Assembly: GCA_022578965.1 (NCBI GenBank)
Contig: MU400568.1
Location: 1 to 64,000 of the forward strand
Source: Xylaria sp. FL1777
Taxonomy: Eukaryota; Ascomycota; Sordariomycetes; Xylariales; Xylariaceae
Direction: 5' to 3'
DNA: 64,000 nucleotides
Below the pieces are notes generated by a model that saw only the letters and a list, made by a program, of their open reading frames with translations, was not told the origin of the DNA and ran no database searches. The position numbers and the translations under genes were made by a program. Shown here one piece after another: positions 22,839 to 32,871 of this stretch. Numbering within the stretch: the stretch's first letter is position 1; every line of letters begins with the position of its first letter.

Positions 22839-25295
22839 TTAGGAAACATAGATGAAGTTAGAGGTATCCTCCCATCCCATTCCTAGTTCTCTATATTGGC
22901 CATTGTCTTCTTCAATGCTCCCAGTGTCAATCCAGTTCGAAACCAAAGTTTCATTAGAATTTACTGTTTTCACTTCTATATCATTACGCACGACGTTACT
23001 GGTGGTTCCCTCTCGACTGAGCTTAGGATGTGTCGGATCTGAGATATCCAAACTGGCAAGAAGACAGTTCGGCTCCAAGACAGGGACTTCATGTGTGCAG
23101 TTTGACCATTTGTATAGTCCGTTCTCTTCGTGTGCGAGACGGTGTAATTGGAGACTTGTGTTCATCATCCACTCGAAGTGCGCATATGGCTGGTACTTTC
23201 TGCGGCGATAGAGGCAGCCCAATAATGGCTCTAACGTATATGATGTGAGTACAATGAGGATACCAGTAATATATGTGAATAAGAGGCCAAATAGGCTAAA
23301 AGATGTGTGCTGCGAGCTTCGAATCTTCTGCAGTGAGTTAGAGTATATTCACAGTGTTGATAAATGATACGGACAATAATACCTGGCTATTACACAGTTG
23401 CTTCTCGGCGTCATTCAGCGGAGGCCATAAAATCTCTCGATACATCGGGTCATTTGGCCCGTGAGCAGTATTCACATCTAGGCCATATTAGATGCAACTC
23501 TAGCATGTCTCAGTCTACCTTCGTCATCATTTTTACGTACTAATAATAATCAGTTAGTCACCCGGCTAAATTAATTGAGAATTGAATGCGTTGTGAAGAT
23601 TAACGGGGAGGACAAACGAGACAAACTGACCATGATGCTTGAACACCTGCGAGTATAGTGTGCCACCATTGAGTTACATCAAGATGCCACTGGTTGTCTG
23701 GTAATGGCCATTGGATACCACTAAAAAGACGAGTTTGAGATACTAAGGACTTCTCGCCCAAGTGGGCTAGCATTGTATCAAGAGTTGTAGGACTCTGAAT
23801 TGTACTTAAACTTGGCCAGAGGAAGCGAGACCCGGAGAGACCCGTGGTTGAGGGTCTTGGTTCAGTGTTGACATTTTCATTCGTTAAATTGAACAGGTCA
23901 AAAGCACCGTAGAATGAGTCCGATAGACTAGCGAGGGGTCCACATGTGGTTTGGTCTTTTGAGGAGGATGTTTTACACCACTGCCATTGCTCCACGCACC
24001 CCATAGGGGATGCAGCCACCCTTGGAATATATGATGTTATGTTTCCAGAAGCGAGCACGTCTACTAAGACCCCTGCTGCCTCAGTTGCTCTATACCAATC
24101 ATCGTCCATTCGTTGGCTGAAGAAGACTCCGTTTCCAGATAACGATACAATGGTCGTGTCGCCGTCTAGTCGCGTAAGTTCTGGTATAAGACTGGAGAAT
24201 CCATCTCGAACTTGACCGTTAATAATAGCTGATTCTTTAAAGCTAAATGGTAAATAATATGTTAGCTGAATCTTATCGCAAGACTCGCAAAAGACCCTAT
24301 AGTCTTATTCACCTCAGCCGAAAGTTTAGGCCAGCCAAGCTTTGGCCAGTTTCATTCGGGTACTGACGATTGAGATCGTCAACTTCCCATAGGTAGTCTC
24401 GTGTAGTTTGGTGGTCAGAGGAACCCCCAACAAGTTTCCCGTAGTTAAATCTCACTTTCCCATTGCCATTTTCATCAATGACGTGTGTCGTGTAGCCTTT
24501 CGTTGTCAGAGGGGCACAATGCAGGACATATCTCCAAGCAAAACCATCACTACCCGGGATATTGAAACCCAGCTCATCGTTACTTATATGTCCTGTGTCT
24601 AGGCGTATGTTTGATGTTCGATTGTGACAAAGCTTTTCGTCGAAGGGACACCTGGCACTGTGATTAACTGAAGCGGTGGGAAGGTTCTTAACAACAAATT
24701 TGTTGCATGCTATGGTGCTGGCATTAGAGGAGATGGAGCTCTCCGTATCGTAGCATTGTTGCGCGTAGTTCGCTGCGTTGCTGAGGAATTCGGACATAAA
24801 GCTACTACGAATTGTTGAATCTTGAATTGTTCCAGTACCGGAATTGAGGATCCCACAATTAGAGCTTTGTATCAAGACCTCATCGCCTATAGCGTTTGAA
24901 ATACTCGAGGAAAAAACTCCTGCGATCGTAAAAGCGGTCAAACAAAAGAGCGCAAGGATACCAACAGGCAGTATTTGAGTCAGGCATTTAACTCGTAGTT
25001 TTCTCCAGGCCCAGAGAAGTTTTACAATAGTCCAAAGGCCAGCCTCTGGAGCCGTAGAGTTGCGCAAGGTGACTTGACGTCGGTGGTATATCAAGTCTCC
25101 AGGATTGGATGTCGAGTAGAGCCTGTGAAGACCGAGGCATACAGTGCTCCAGAATCGTGACGCAACAAACCCGATGAACAAGGCCGTGAATGATATAAGA
25201 AGGTTGCCATATTCTTTCGTGGCTGTGAAGGTCGCCCCAAAGATTGGGCCGCGAGACCAATTGGTCCATATGCCAAGATAGACGCTATTCTCCAT
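22839..25295 (-). CDS. Polytopic membrane protein C, another fungal family of unknown function
   Basis: The four-exon model joins 25295-24313, 24242-23605, 23477-23383 and 23327-22839 (734 residues). Introns 1 and 3 are clear (GTGAAT...TTTAG with GCTAAC; GTATTA...TGCAG with CTAAC). The donor of intron 2 (GTTAAT at 23604) was chosen for frame and is less certain. The N-terminus YLGIWTNWSRGPIFGATFT and the first span (GNLLISFTALFIGFVASRFW) are typical of a widespread, uncharacterised fungal family. A second span is near 110-140, and a long Cys-bearing, N-glycosylated region follows. The LCNSQKIRSSQHTSF block is created by splicing. A final span (LFTYITGILIVLTSYTLEPL) precedes a cytoplasmic tail of about 130 residues. 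Gene B lies tail to tail. Function is unknown. Confidence 0.78.
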
Positions 25296-26526
25296 TACAA
25301 TGGTAATTAAATCCGATTTTGTAACAAGAAGATGAAAAGACGGCAGGAGAGTGTCTGTAGTAGCGCCACTATAGCAAGCGATTTGGGATTCAGATTACCT
25401 CATTCCTGGGAACTAAGGAAATTATATTTCTCGAAGTCGTAAGGAGGATTTAAAACCAGCCACAAATCATGTCGGACCCCAATGTAATGGTCACATATAT
25501 AGTAGCTGAAGTCTTCCTTCATCCCCGTGGGCGTCGCATATGTGTTTCAGCAATAATCAATTTCCCTAAACTTGCTTATATTATTAGGCTAGGACTTCTC
25601 ATTTGATAGATACGATGAGACAAGTATTTAGACAGCATGTGGTATTGATGCTAAATGTTTATGCTGACATCGGATGACCCCTTTATAACTAGCTAGATAC
25701 TCAACTTCACCCCAATTGAACTCATTAATTTCAAAATTAATTTATAAATGACTCCAAGTTTTGATATTAATAATTAGCGTTGATATGTTGTATAGAAAAT
25801 GAGTATGGTTGATAATGGATGGTTCTACGAGGGTTAGGGGACTTACCGCACAACTTCTCCTCTGCAGCGTCACATATCACTACACACACATTTCGTATAC
25901 GGCTCAAAATCTCCCCGCCCACCTTATCACCATACTACTTTGCGTTTTCGATTTTTATGCTTATTTAGTTACAGTATATTGCCAAGCAGTTCTTAGATAG
26001 TCTTGGAGCCATATTTGCTCCATATATACCGAAGGCTAGCCAGAAAAGGCTCACGTCCCCTGCGTTATACCGACTAGTGTGTACCCTGGTGTTTGCTGTA
26101 GATACTCCTTCTATTGAAAGTAAAATATTTCTTGTAGACCCATACTTTCGTATAATAATGCTTAACGATCTTATTTTTCTTGCCGGAGCAAGCGGCGAGA
26201 TAAAATGTGTCATAAAGCCAGCCCGACACCGCTACGCCAACGACCGAAAGGCCGGCACTGGCTACAAGTGAGATATCGGGGCTTTCATAAATAATTACAT
26301 GTAGACTCCCAAGTCCAAATAACGTATTACACAACACCGTATATGACAATAGACAATATGGTGGGCAGGCAGCCGCGAAAAGCGGGACCAGTAGAATCGC
26401 CGGACTACCACACGACTACAGAGGTTTTTGGATACCGATTATGTAATAATTGTGACTTCAAACTCATCGTGTAATATGCCCGTCAACTTCCTCCTTACTC
26501 TCTGATATTGGTGTTGATTTCGTGCT
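25296..26526. other. Intergenic / possible relic DNA
   Basis: This stretch is AT-rich. A minus-strand open stretch at 26074-26349 is hydrophobic (ISLVASAGLSVVGVAVSGWL) but lacks an ATG and recognisable partners. It may belong to the remnant at 26527-27181. No gene is supported. Confidence 0.35.
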
Positions 26527-27181
26527 TTATTTTGCTTCTTCACTCTTGTTCTTACAATCTCCAGCAGGCATTTCGTGGAGGTCACCTGGAAGTTCTTGAG
26601 GCAGGGCGGTGGCCCCTAGCATCTCATGAGGTAATCCGTCTTTCCTTTCAGACAGCTCCTGAGTTTCTTGTTGGCTGTCCATCTCACTTATAATAACCGA
26701 GGCTCCACTAGAAAGCTCTGCTTTATCTGATCTTCCATCATTCCCTTTGTCTTTATCCTGAGTTTGTTGGTTTTTGAGAATGTTTGCTTTTTCCCATTTC
26801 CATGACCTGTACATGGCAACGAATAATGGAATGAAAACAGAGGCGAAAATAACAGGAACCACAATAGTAGGGAGCACAGATCCCGACTGGTCATCCGTAT
26901 TACGTTTAATGTGTGAGAATGCCAATACATTTTGACTTCGTTCATATGATAGCAAAGTGTCAAATGCTATAATATACATGCTTTTTTGTACTGCCGAAGC
27001 ATGGAAAAGCTCGATGCCTATCTTAAAACCCCCTATTAGAACAATCAAATTCGGGGGAGGGGGCGGTTAACTAAACTTACCGTCCTGTTGTCTCCTTGAG
27101 CGTCTGAGGGATGTGTGTTGGATTGGATTAAAGGCTGGTATGAAGTTTCCTTGAATATTAATGCAGGAACGTGAACTTTGT
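26527..27181 (-). pseudogene. C-terminal remnant of a single-span membrane protein
   Basis: A 5' exon ending at 27081 (donor GTAAGT) joins by a 48-nt intron (acceptor CTAATAG) to 27032-26527. The joined frame has no ATG: upstream it runs into TAA near 27181. It encodes FKIGIELFHASAVQKSMYII, a span (VLPTIVVPVIFASVFIPLFV) and a charged, Gln/Glu-rich tail of about 90 residues. A clean splice site without a start suggests the 3' end of a gene whose front has been lost or lies in undetected exons. I do not recognise the family. Confidence 0.4.
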
Positions 27182-28282
27182 TATATTTCAGGCGTAATAC
27201 CGAATTAGGGTTCGATTCTGCTAGATATTCGCTAACATGATCTAATGATCTTAATACTCAATTCCTTAGCGGCGCAATGCTTCAGAATAGACTCATGGAT
27301 GCAAAACAAAGTTTATGAATTCTCAATAATCAAGTCTTCAATAATACAGAACAACGCAAAGGGCGTTTAAATGTCTACCTTGTATTTTCTATATATAACA
27401 TCGCTAAATTTAGGATGACGTACAAAATGGTAAAACGTTTCCAATTATATATCTAGGCTAGTTTCAACAGTAAAGTACTCTGCATGCATGTAACCATGGG
27501 GCCGCTCGTGCATAACCTAGCTGCATATCTAAGTCACAGTAATAGCGGCGCAATTCCGTCCAAGGGCTCAGAGAGAACAGCTACGACGTTTCTAGCACTA
27601 TTTAGGAGATAATCGACAGAAAAAACTCGTGATACATTATAACCTCTACTTCTACATAATTAGACCCCAAGTTTCCTAATTCCACTTTTGCAGGGTATTT
27701 AATAATACAATGATGGCGACTTGTATTGTCAGCAATGACGATATGTATTTCCGCAGTACAATCTCCACGTTCTTCAGGGACGATTAGTCAGCGTCGTATT
27801 GCTTGATGCTACTCTGACACTGTACCTACATGTATATATAGCTTCGGCATGCTTCTCCGCGAAGAGTATAATTGGGATAAAAAAATGCCTTGCAGGCTTA
27901 CACAGCCTTCCGAACCTCGCACCAAGGCTCACTGATTGATAAATGATACCAGGCGGGAAAAAGCGTCCTGGGAGGATTTGCAGTCTGTTATTTTATAGCA
28001 CGTTACTCAGCACAGTTGACATAATAGAGCTGATCCGGAATAATCGAGACTTGCGTTTATATAAGTGAAATTGAAACCCATTCTACGGAATGAAGGCTAC
28101 AGACAAGTTCTCGAAATTCCCTCAGAATTCCCTAACCTGGCTTTCAAAGCCGGCTAGCTCATCCTTTTTCGTAGTAAGTCAATCTAGTCTACACGCTTAG
28201 AATCGAGACATTCAGCCTAGATAGAAGTGACTGTGTAATTCAGAAGACATCTGCACTTCCGCAGGTTTCTGGGCATTAAACA
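27182..28282. other. Intergenic
   Basis: This 1.1-kb AT-rich stretch has no coding signal, RNA gene or repeat that I can support. It contains the upstream region of the small ORF and the acyl-CoA dehydrogenase that follow. Confidence 0.45.
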
Positions 28283-28546
28283 ATGGCTACCTTCTGCACT
28301 GGACCCCGAATGTTATGTGATAGCTGTATTCGTGCTTTGGCCGGGGTAATTCTAAATTGGCCAATCATAGCGTGTGCGGAGACCGAATTGGAGATTGCCT
28401 CGGCAGCTCTCCTCACCCCAAAACGGTATACCTTCATTCGTAAACTTCAAACTTCAACAACTCCCACTTCATTTTATAATGAAGAATCTAATCACGGCGC
28501 AGTCGAAGGACTACGCCATCCCTTATCCCATAACTGGATTGCTTGA
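28283..28546 (+). CDS. Small ORF with a mitochondrial-presequence-like start (87 aa)
   Basis: The ORF starts at an ATG in a good context (AAACAATGG) and ends 19 bp before the acyl-CoA dehydrogenase start. It contains MLCDSCIRALAG and KRYTFIRKLQTSTTPTSF, which resemble the leaders of fungal mitochondrial proteins (basic, Ser/Thr-rich, no acidic residues in the second part). No mature domain follows. It could be an uORF-like leader of the next gene, a stray first exon, or chance. Confidence 0.3.
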   Translation: MATFCTGPRMLCDSCIRALAGVILNWPIIACAETELEIASAALLTPKRYTFIRKLQTSTTPTSFYNEESNHGAVEGLRHPLSHNWIA

Positions 28547-28565
28547 TTGCTTACCACAGTAATCA

Positions 28566-29852
28566 ATGGAGCAAGAGTTACCCTGGGCGGAGCCCCCATG
28601 GCTGACCTCACTAGTGTCTCCCTACTACAACGAGTCGCATCGCAAACTACAAGCTTACGCGCGGAAGTACTATGACGAAAACGTCATACCCCACATGCTG
28701 GAATGGGAAGAGAAAGGAGACTGCCCAGGAGCGGCCAAGACCTCGTACCTTAAATCCGGCCTGGGACTCCTCGATGTTCCGAAGGAATACCGGCCGAAAG
28801 AGCATCGCATGGTAGCCGGGATACCGATTGACGAGCTAGACATATTCCACCATCTGATCCTGAGGGATGAAGCCTCGCGTGTCGAAGGTGGCGTGATGGT
28901 CGCGCTATCCGGGGGCGCAAATGTGATTGGCGTCCCGCCCATCGTAAACCACGGCACAGAGGCCCAAAAACAGCGCTGGCTGCCTGGTCTCTTCACCGGA
29001 GAGACGAGTTTCTGCCTCGGCATCACCGAGCCGAGCGGTGGCAGCGACGTGAGTAATCTGAAGACGACAGCGAAGAAGAGTGTCGATGGCACACACTACG
29101 TCGTAAGTGGCATCAAGAAGTGGATCACAGGCAGTCCATGGGCGACACACATGACGACCGCCGTGCGGACAGGCGGCCCCGACGCCGCCGGCATCTCGCT
29201 CCTCGTCATCCCGCTCTCCCTGCCAGGTATCTCGGTGCAGAAGATTCACAACAGCGGGCAGAGCGCGGGTGGCGCGAGCTGGGTGCGCATGGACCATGTC
29301 AAGGTTCCCGCCGACCACCTGATCGGCGTCGAGAACGCGGGGTTCAAGTACATCATGACGAACTTCAACAGCGAGCGCTTCGTCTTGGCTATCGGGTGCA
29401 ACCGCAAGGCGCGCACGTGTCTATCGACCGCCCTGGCGTACGCGTTCGAGCGCGAGACATTCGGGGTCCCGCTGATTGGCCACCAGGTCATTCGGCATAA
29501 AATTGTCAATCTTGCTCGCGAAGTCGAGGCTCACTGGGCTCGCCTCGAGCAGATCGCGTATCATATCAATCAGCACGGGTGGAATGATAAAGACATTGCC
29601 GGTCCTATCGCTATGGCCAAGATTTCAGGCGGACGCATTCTCGAGCTTGCGGCGCGAGAGGCACAGCAGGTGATGGGTGGCGTTGCGTATCAACGGAATG
29701 GCCCCGGCGGTGGTGGGCGTGTCGAGCAGATTACACGGGATCTCAGGATGATGGTTGTAGGGGGCGGCTCAGAGGAGATTTTGGGCGACTTGGCGTTCAA
29801 GGAGGAGATAAAGGCGGCCAAGAGGAAGGCAAAAGAGAAGGCCAAGCTATAG
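28566..29852 (+). CDS. Acyl-CoA dehydrogenase, probably peroxisomal (C-terminal AKL)
   Basis: This FAD-dependent enzyme is predicted to introduce a trans-2 double bond into acyl-CoA. The single exon encodes 428 residues, normal for the family. The first signature is seen as CLGITEPSGGSDVSNLKTTA (about 151-170). The middle beta domain follows, then the C-terminal helical domain with FERETFGVPLIGHQVIRHK, QQVMGGVAYQRNG and the second signature RDLRMMVVGGGSEEILGDLA. The last residues, KAKEKAKL, end in AKL, a standard peroxisomal targeting signal type 1. Peroxisomal acyl-CoA dehydrogenases are known in filamentous fungi. Its neighbour, the D-amino-acid oxidase, converges with a 101-bp gap and also carries a PTS1-like end. 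The GC content of the coding region is clearly higher than that of its surroundings. Confidence 0.93.
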   Translation: MEQELPWAEPPWLTSLVSPYYNESHRKLQAYARKYYDENVIPHMLEWEEKGDCPGAAKTSYLKSGLGLLDVPKEYRPKEHRMVAGIPIDELDIFHHLILRDEASRVEGGVMVALSGGANVIGVPPIVNHGTEAQKQRWLPGLFTGETSFCLGITEPSGGSDVSNLKTTAKKSVDGTHYVVSGIKKWITGSPWATHMTTAVRTGGPDAAGISLLVIPLSLPGISVQKIHNSGQSAGGASWVRMDHVKVPADHLIGVENAGFKYIMTNFNSERFVLAIGCNRKARTCLSTALAYAFERETFGVPLIGHQVIRHKIVNLAREVEAHWARLEQIAYHINQHGWNDKDIAGPIAMAKISGGRILELAAREAQQVMGGVAYQRNGPGGGGRVEQITRDLRMMVVGGGSEEILGDLAFKEEIKAAKRKAKEKAKL

Positions 29853-29953
29853 TCTGTCCATATCTCGGGAGCATACCAAGAGGCATAGGTATCATTCAAT
29901 ATGGAAGGGATCAATATGTGTGCATCTATGAGTGTATTTGGATGAGGTACTCT

Positions 29954-31238
29954 TCAGATTTTTGCCGGCTTTTGTTCCAACGTAGTTCCAGTTGACCCTA
30001 GATGGGAAGCGAGTAGCTTTCCCACCTTATCCGCGACACCCCAGCTCAGCTCATAGCCTCGTCCTCCTAAACCATAGGCGTGGATGATGCACTTATTGCC
30101 CTGAGCAATCTCCTTCTCTAGCCGCATACCACCCTTGCGAGTCGGACGTCTACCGACAATATCCCTTATGACGGTAAACTTACCGTCAGGACCCAGAATA
30201 TCAGGGTACATAGCGGCAAAGTTACTTAATAGCTTCTCTCTGAGCTCAATAGACGGATTCGGGTTCCAGTCGTTTGGTATCTTCGTCCCTCCAATAATTG
30301 TTCCACCTTCAAAGTTACGTGGGACGTTGAATGACCCCATACCCTTGGCGTTTAACCTTGTGATCGTGACGGGGCAGGAGTTGGCCACAAGACATGTCTG
30401 GCCTAGTATCTGTAAGTAGAAGATCCATTCATAACGTGTTCAGATAATTACTCGCCTGTCGTGATGAAGACATCATGGTCCCCGAATCCAATGCCTGAAG
30501 CATTGATGAGCACGTCAAAGGGAGCTAGGTCCTTCATCTCAAATACTTCCAGGGGGTCCCTGATTTCCCTCTTGACTACAGCAGTATCAGCTCATGCAAG
30601 TTTCTCTGTATCACTGCATGCCTAGAGGGGAGAATAAACCCAAAAAACTCACGAATCTTGCCACCCCTATAAGCAAACCGTCGCAGTAGAAACGCGCAGT
30701 AGACCATTGGATTGACACACCACGTATCATACTCATATCCTAATTGTACACCCTCAGGTAACTCTTCCTTGGAATGAAATCTGAACCCCCTCATGCCGAA
30801 GTCATTCCGCGCCTTTTCCTCCGTGAGCGAAGTTTGGGCTGGCTCGGGCGCCTCAAAATAATCGTAGGCTTTCATTAGTGTGATGCCAGCTTCGGGGTGC
30901 TGGCTATGCAAGGTATGCATCTCCTCCCAGGTCAACAACGACATGGCATGTTCACGGGCTTCTTGGGAGTCTGGCGCTGCACCCGGAGGCGGTAGGATGA
31001 AGCGGTTATGTGCGCCACCCCATGGTGAGGTGAAGTTGATTTGCGTTGCCGAGTCGATGGTCTCGAAGCCGCTGGGGAAGTCCTTGGCCACAATGGTCAC
31101 GCTATGACCGGCACCTTGAATCCGCAAGGCGCAGCTGAGACCAGTAACACCAGCACTATCTTCAGGCGTTAATCATGACATCAGGTGAAGAGGATGAATA
31201 GGAAGTTTGACATACCCAATCACGACGATCTTGGCCAT
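29954..31238 (-). CDS. D-amino-acid oxidase, possibly frameshifted
   Basis: This FAD enzyme deaminates D-amino acids to 2-oxo acids with release of peroxide, normally in peroxisomes. Exon 1 (31238-31216) and exon 2 (31155-30653) join at a 60-nt intron to give MAKIVVIGAGVTGLS, the dinucleotide-binding fold. Exon 2 holds YDTWCVNPMVYCAFLLRRF. The last exon (30402-29954) holds GRRPTRKGG and the family signature HAYGLGGRGYELSWGVADKV, ending AKI (a PTS1 variant). The third exon (to 30456) encodes PFDVLINASGIGFGD and joins the last through an apparent GC-AG intron (GCGAGT...ACTAG). Near 30587 the expected LHELI and AVVKREIRDP lie in different frames, one base short. Either a weak GAG acceptor skips the LHELI part, or there is a 1-nt deletion or a sequencing error. 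Confidence 0.8.
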
Positions 31239-32125
31239 CTTGATCTATCTCCTGGTGGTTGTCAAGTATAGTAATATTTGTTCATCCAAAAGAAAGTTGC
31301 GAGACTGATCATTGATTCAGAGGATAACTAACGTATTATAAATGTCTCTTTATATTATACTCTAAATGATGGACCTGGGACTTATATGGACACAAAGGCT
31401 GTATGGTGGAAATGTTTACATAATAGACTAGTCAAACAGGTCAAATAGTTGTATTCGGAGCCTACCGACATAGTCTAGTTCAATCCGACTGTCGGAACAC
31501 CACCGGGCGGGGTTGTCGCGTTTACCGATAGACGGACGATCAGAACTTCCGCTCCGACCAGATTAACTTGGTAATTTAATCTAAATAGATAAAAATGAAA
31601 GAATAGGGGATACGGAGTAGATACTACTAGGTATCTACCTATCTACCTAAGTACTCAGTAATGATAAGCACCTCATGGAAACTTTGAAGTTAGATACGGC
31701 GCACAGTGTATACAAAAGACCCCTCACGGTGGCTACATGTCAATGCCAGTACAATATACAATACCAGTACTTCAACATCATTACGAACACCGCTACCCAA
31801 ATATATGGGTAATATCATTCTTCAACTGATGCTTTGATAGTGTTGCGATTGCCAAAGAAATTTCTCGTACTTTGAAGATCCGGCAAGGGCACCACGGCTG
31901 ACATACCCTTTTCCAACTCTAGAGTTTCAACGTGTCTCGTACTTATTGTTATGGATTCAAGTTCTACCTATCAGATTCTAAATCAAGGTATTCCCAATGC
32001 ACCCTCATATGATCTTTCCCAGGTTTCGAAGCTCCACGGGCGATTCTCCGTCGCAACGTTGCGGGCTGGGAATGATGGGGTGATGAACCATTACTACAAC
32101 CCCACGACTCAACTGATTCTTGGCG
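31239..32125. other. Upstream region of D-amino-acid oxidase and tRNA-Gln
   Basis: The region contains a TAGGTA/TACCTA cluster at 31618-31660. An ATG-initiated stretch from 31951 (MDSSSTYQILNQ, then FSVATLRAGNDGVMNHYYNP) resembles one blade of the repeat protein that follows at 32872. Its continuation runs straight into the tRNA gene, so it is at best a decayed first exon. No intact gene is seen. Confidence 0.4.
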
Positions 32126-32197
32126 GGTTTCCTAGTGTAATGGTTATCACAGCGGATTCTGATTCCGCTAATCTGGGTTCGATTCCCAGGGAGACCT
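32126..32197 (+). tRNA. tRNA-Gln(CUG)
   Basis: This is a complete 72-nt cloverleaf. The acceptor stem GGTTTCC/GGAGACC pairs with one G-U, and the discriminator is T. The D arm contains TAGTGTAATGGTTATCAC. The anticodon stem GCGGA/TCCGC closes loop TTCTGAT, so the anticodon is CUG. The T arm is CTGGG-TTCGATT-CCCAG. The A and B boxes for RNA polymerase III are inherent in the D and T arms. No intron is present. A plus-strand open frame crosses the gene, but its codons there merely spell the tRNA. Confidence 0.93.
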
Positions 32198-32232
32198 ATG
32201 AAACTATGTCGTCTATTCAGGCCTTGCTTTGA

Positions 32233-32239
32233 TTTTTTT
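32233..32239 (+). terminator. RNA polymerase III terminator
   Basis: A run of seven T lies 35 bp after the tRNA-Gln 3' end, the usual termination signal for polymerase III. Confidence 0.6.
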
Positions 32240-32871
32240 GTCTTCGCCTCTTTATTTCATATCTGTTCAATCCGGCACAACTATCGGGTGATGCTAACGC
32301 AGGGATATGACAATTGAATACTGATCCATTAGCAGCAATTTTTTTTCTTTTTTCCTCCTAAGCTCTTGATAGGATAAAGTGGTTTTACTTTGGCGTTCAG
32401 ACAAGCCAAGATCTAAACATGCGAATGCGTATGTATGGCTTCCCTTCGAGCTCCTCCTGGCACATGTTGTACAGATATGATGTTGCAAATAATAATATGG
32501 TACTCTGCTCCATCGTACTCTCCATCGCCTCTTCGTTATATCCTTGTACCTTCCGAAGGTTCCTTATAATACCCGTTTTCTCCAAATGTTCTTTGGCTAT
32601 AAACAGCTTGATTGAGTGCCTGCTCATTTAAGTAAATTTGAGACTAATATTCGGCAAGCATTAACACCTCAAACTGGATTGAGGTGAATGAAGAGGTAAA
32701 CACTCTAATACAGTTTCCGACAAGTTCCTGTATTCTTCTACCACTTTTCCTTGAAGAATACAGTGCACACCAAAACATCCATACAAATTTTGCTTTGTTT
32801 ACGAAATAATACATTTCACGGGTCTCTTTCTATACCACTTTTGATCCTTGAAATACATAACACAAGTCACC
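32240..32871. other. Intergenic
   Basis: This is the space between the tRNA terminator and the blade-repeat gene. It has a T-rich run near 32337-32360 and no coding or RNA signal that I can support. Confidence 0.45.

Noticed and set aside
31951..32232. A 93-residue protein ending at 32232
   Set aside because: Its second half is simply the translated tRNA-Gln sequence, so it is not an intact gene.
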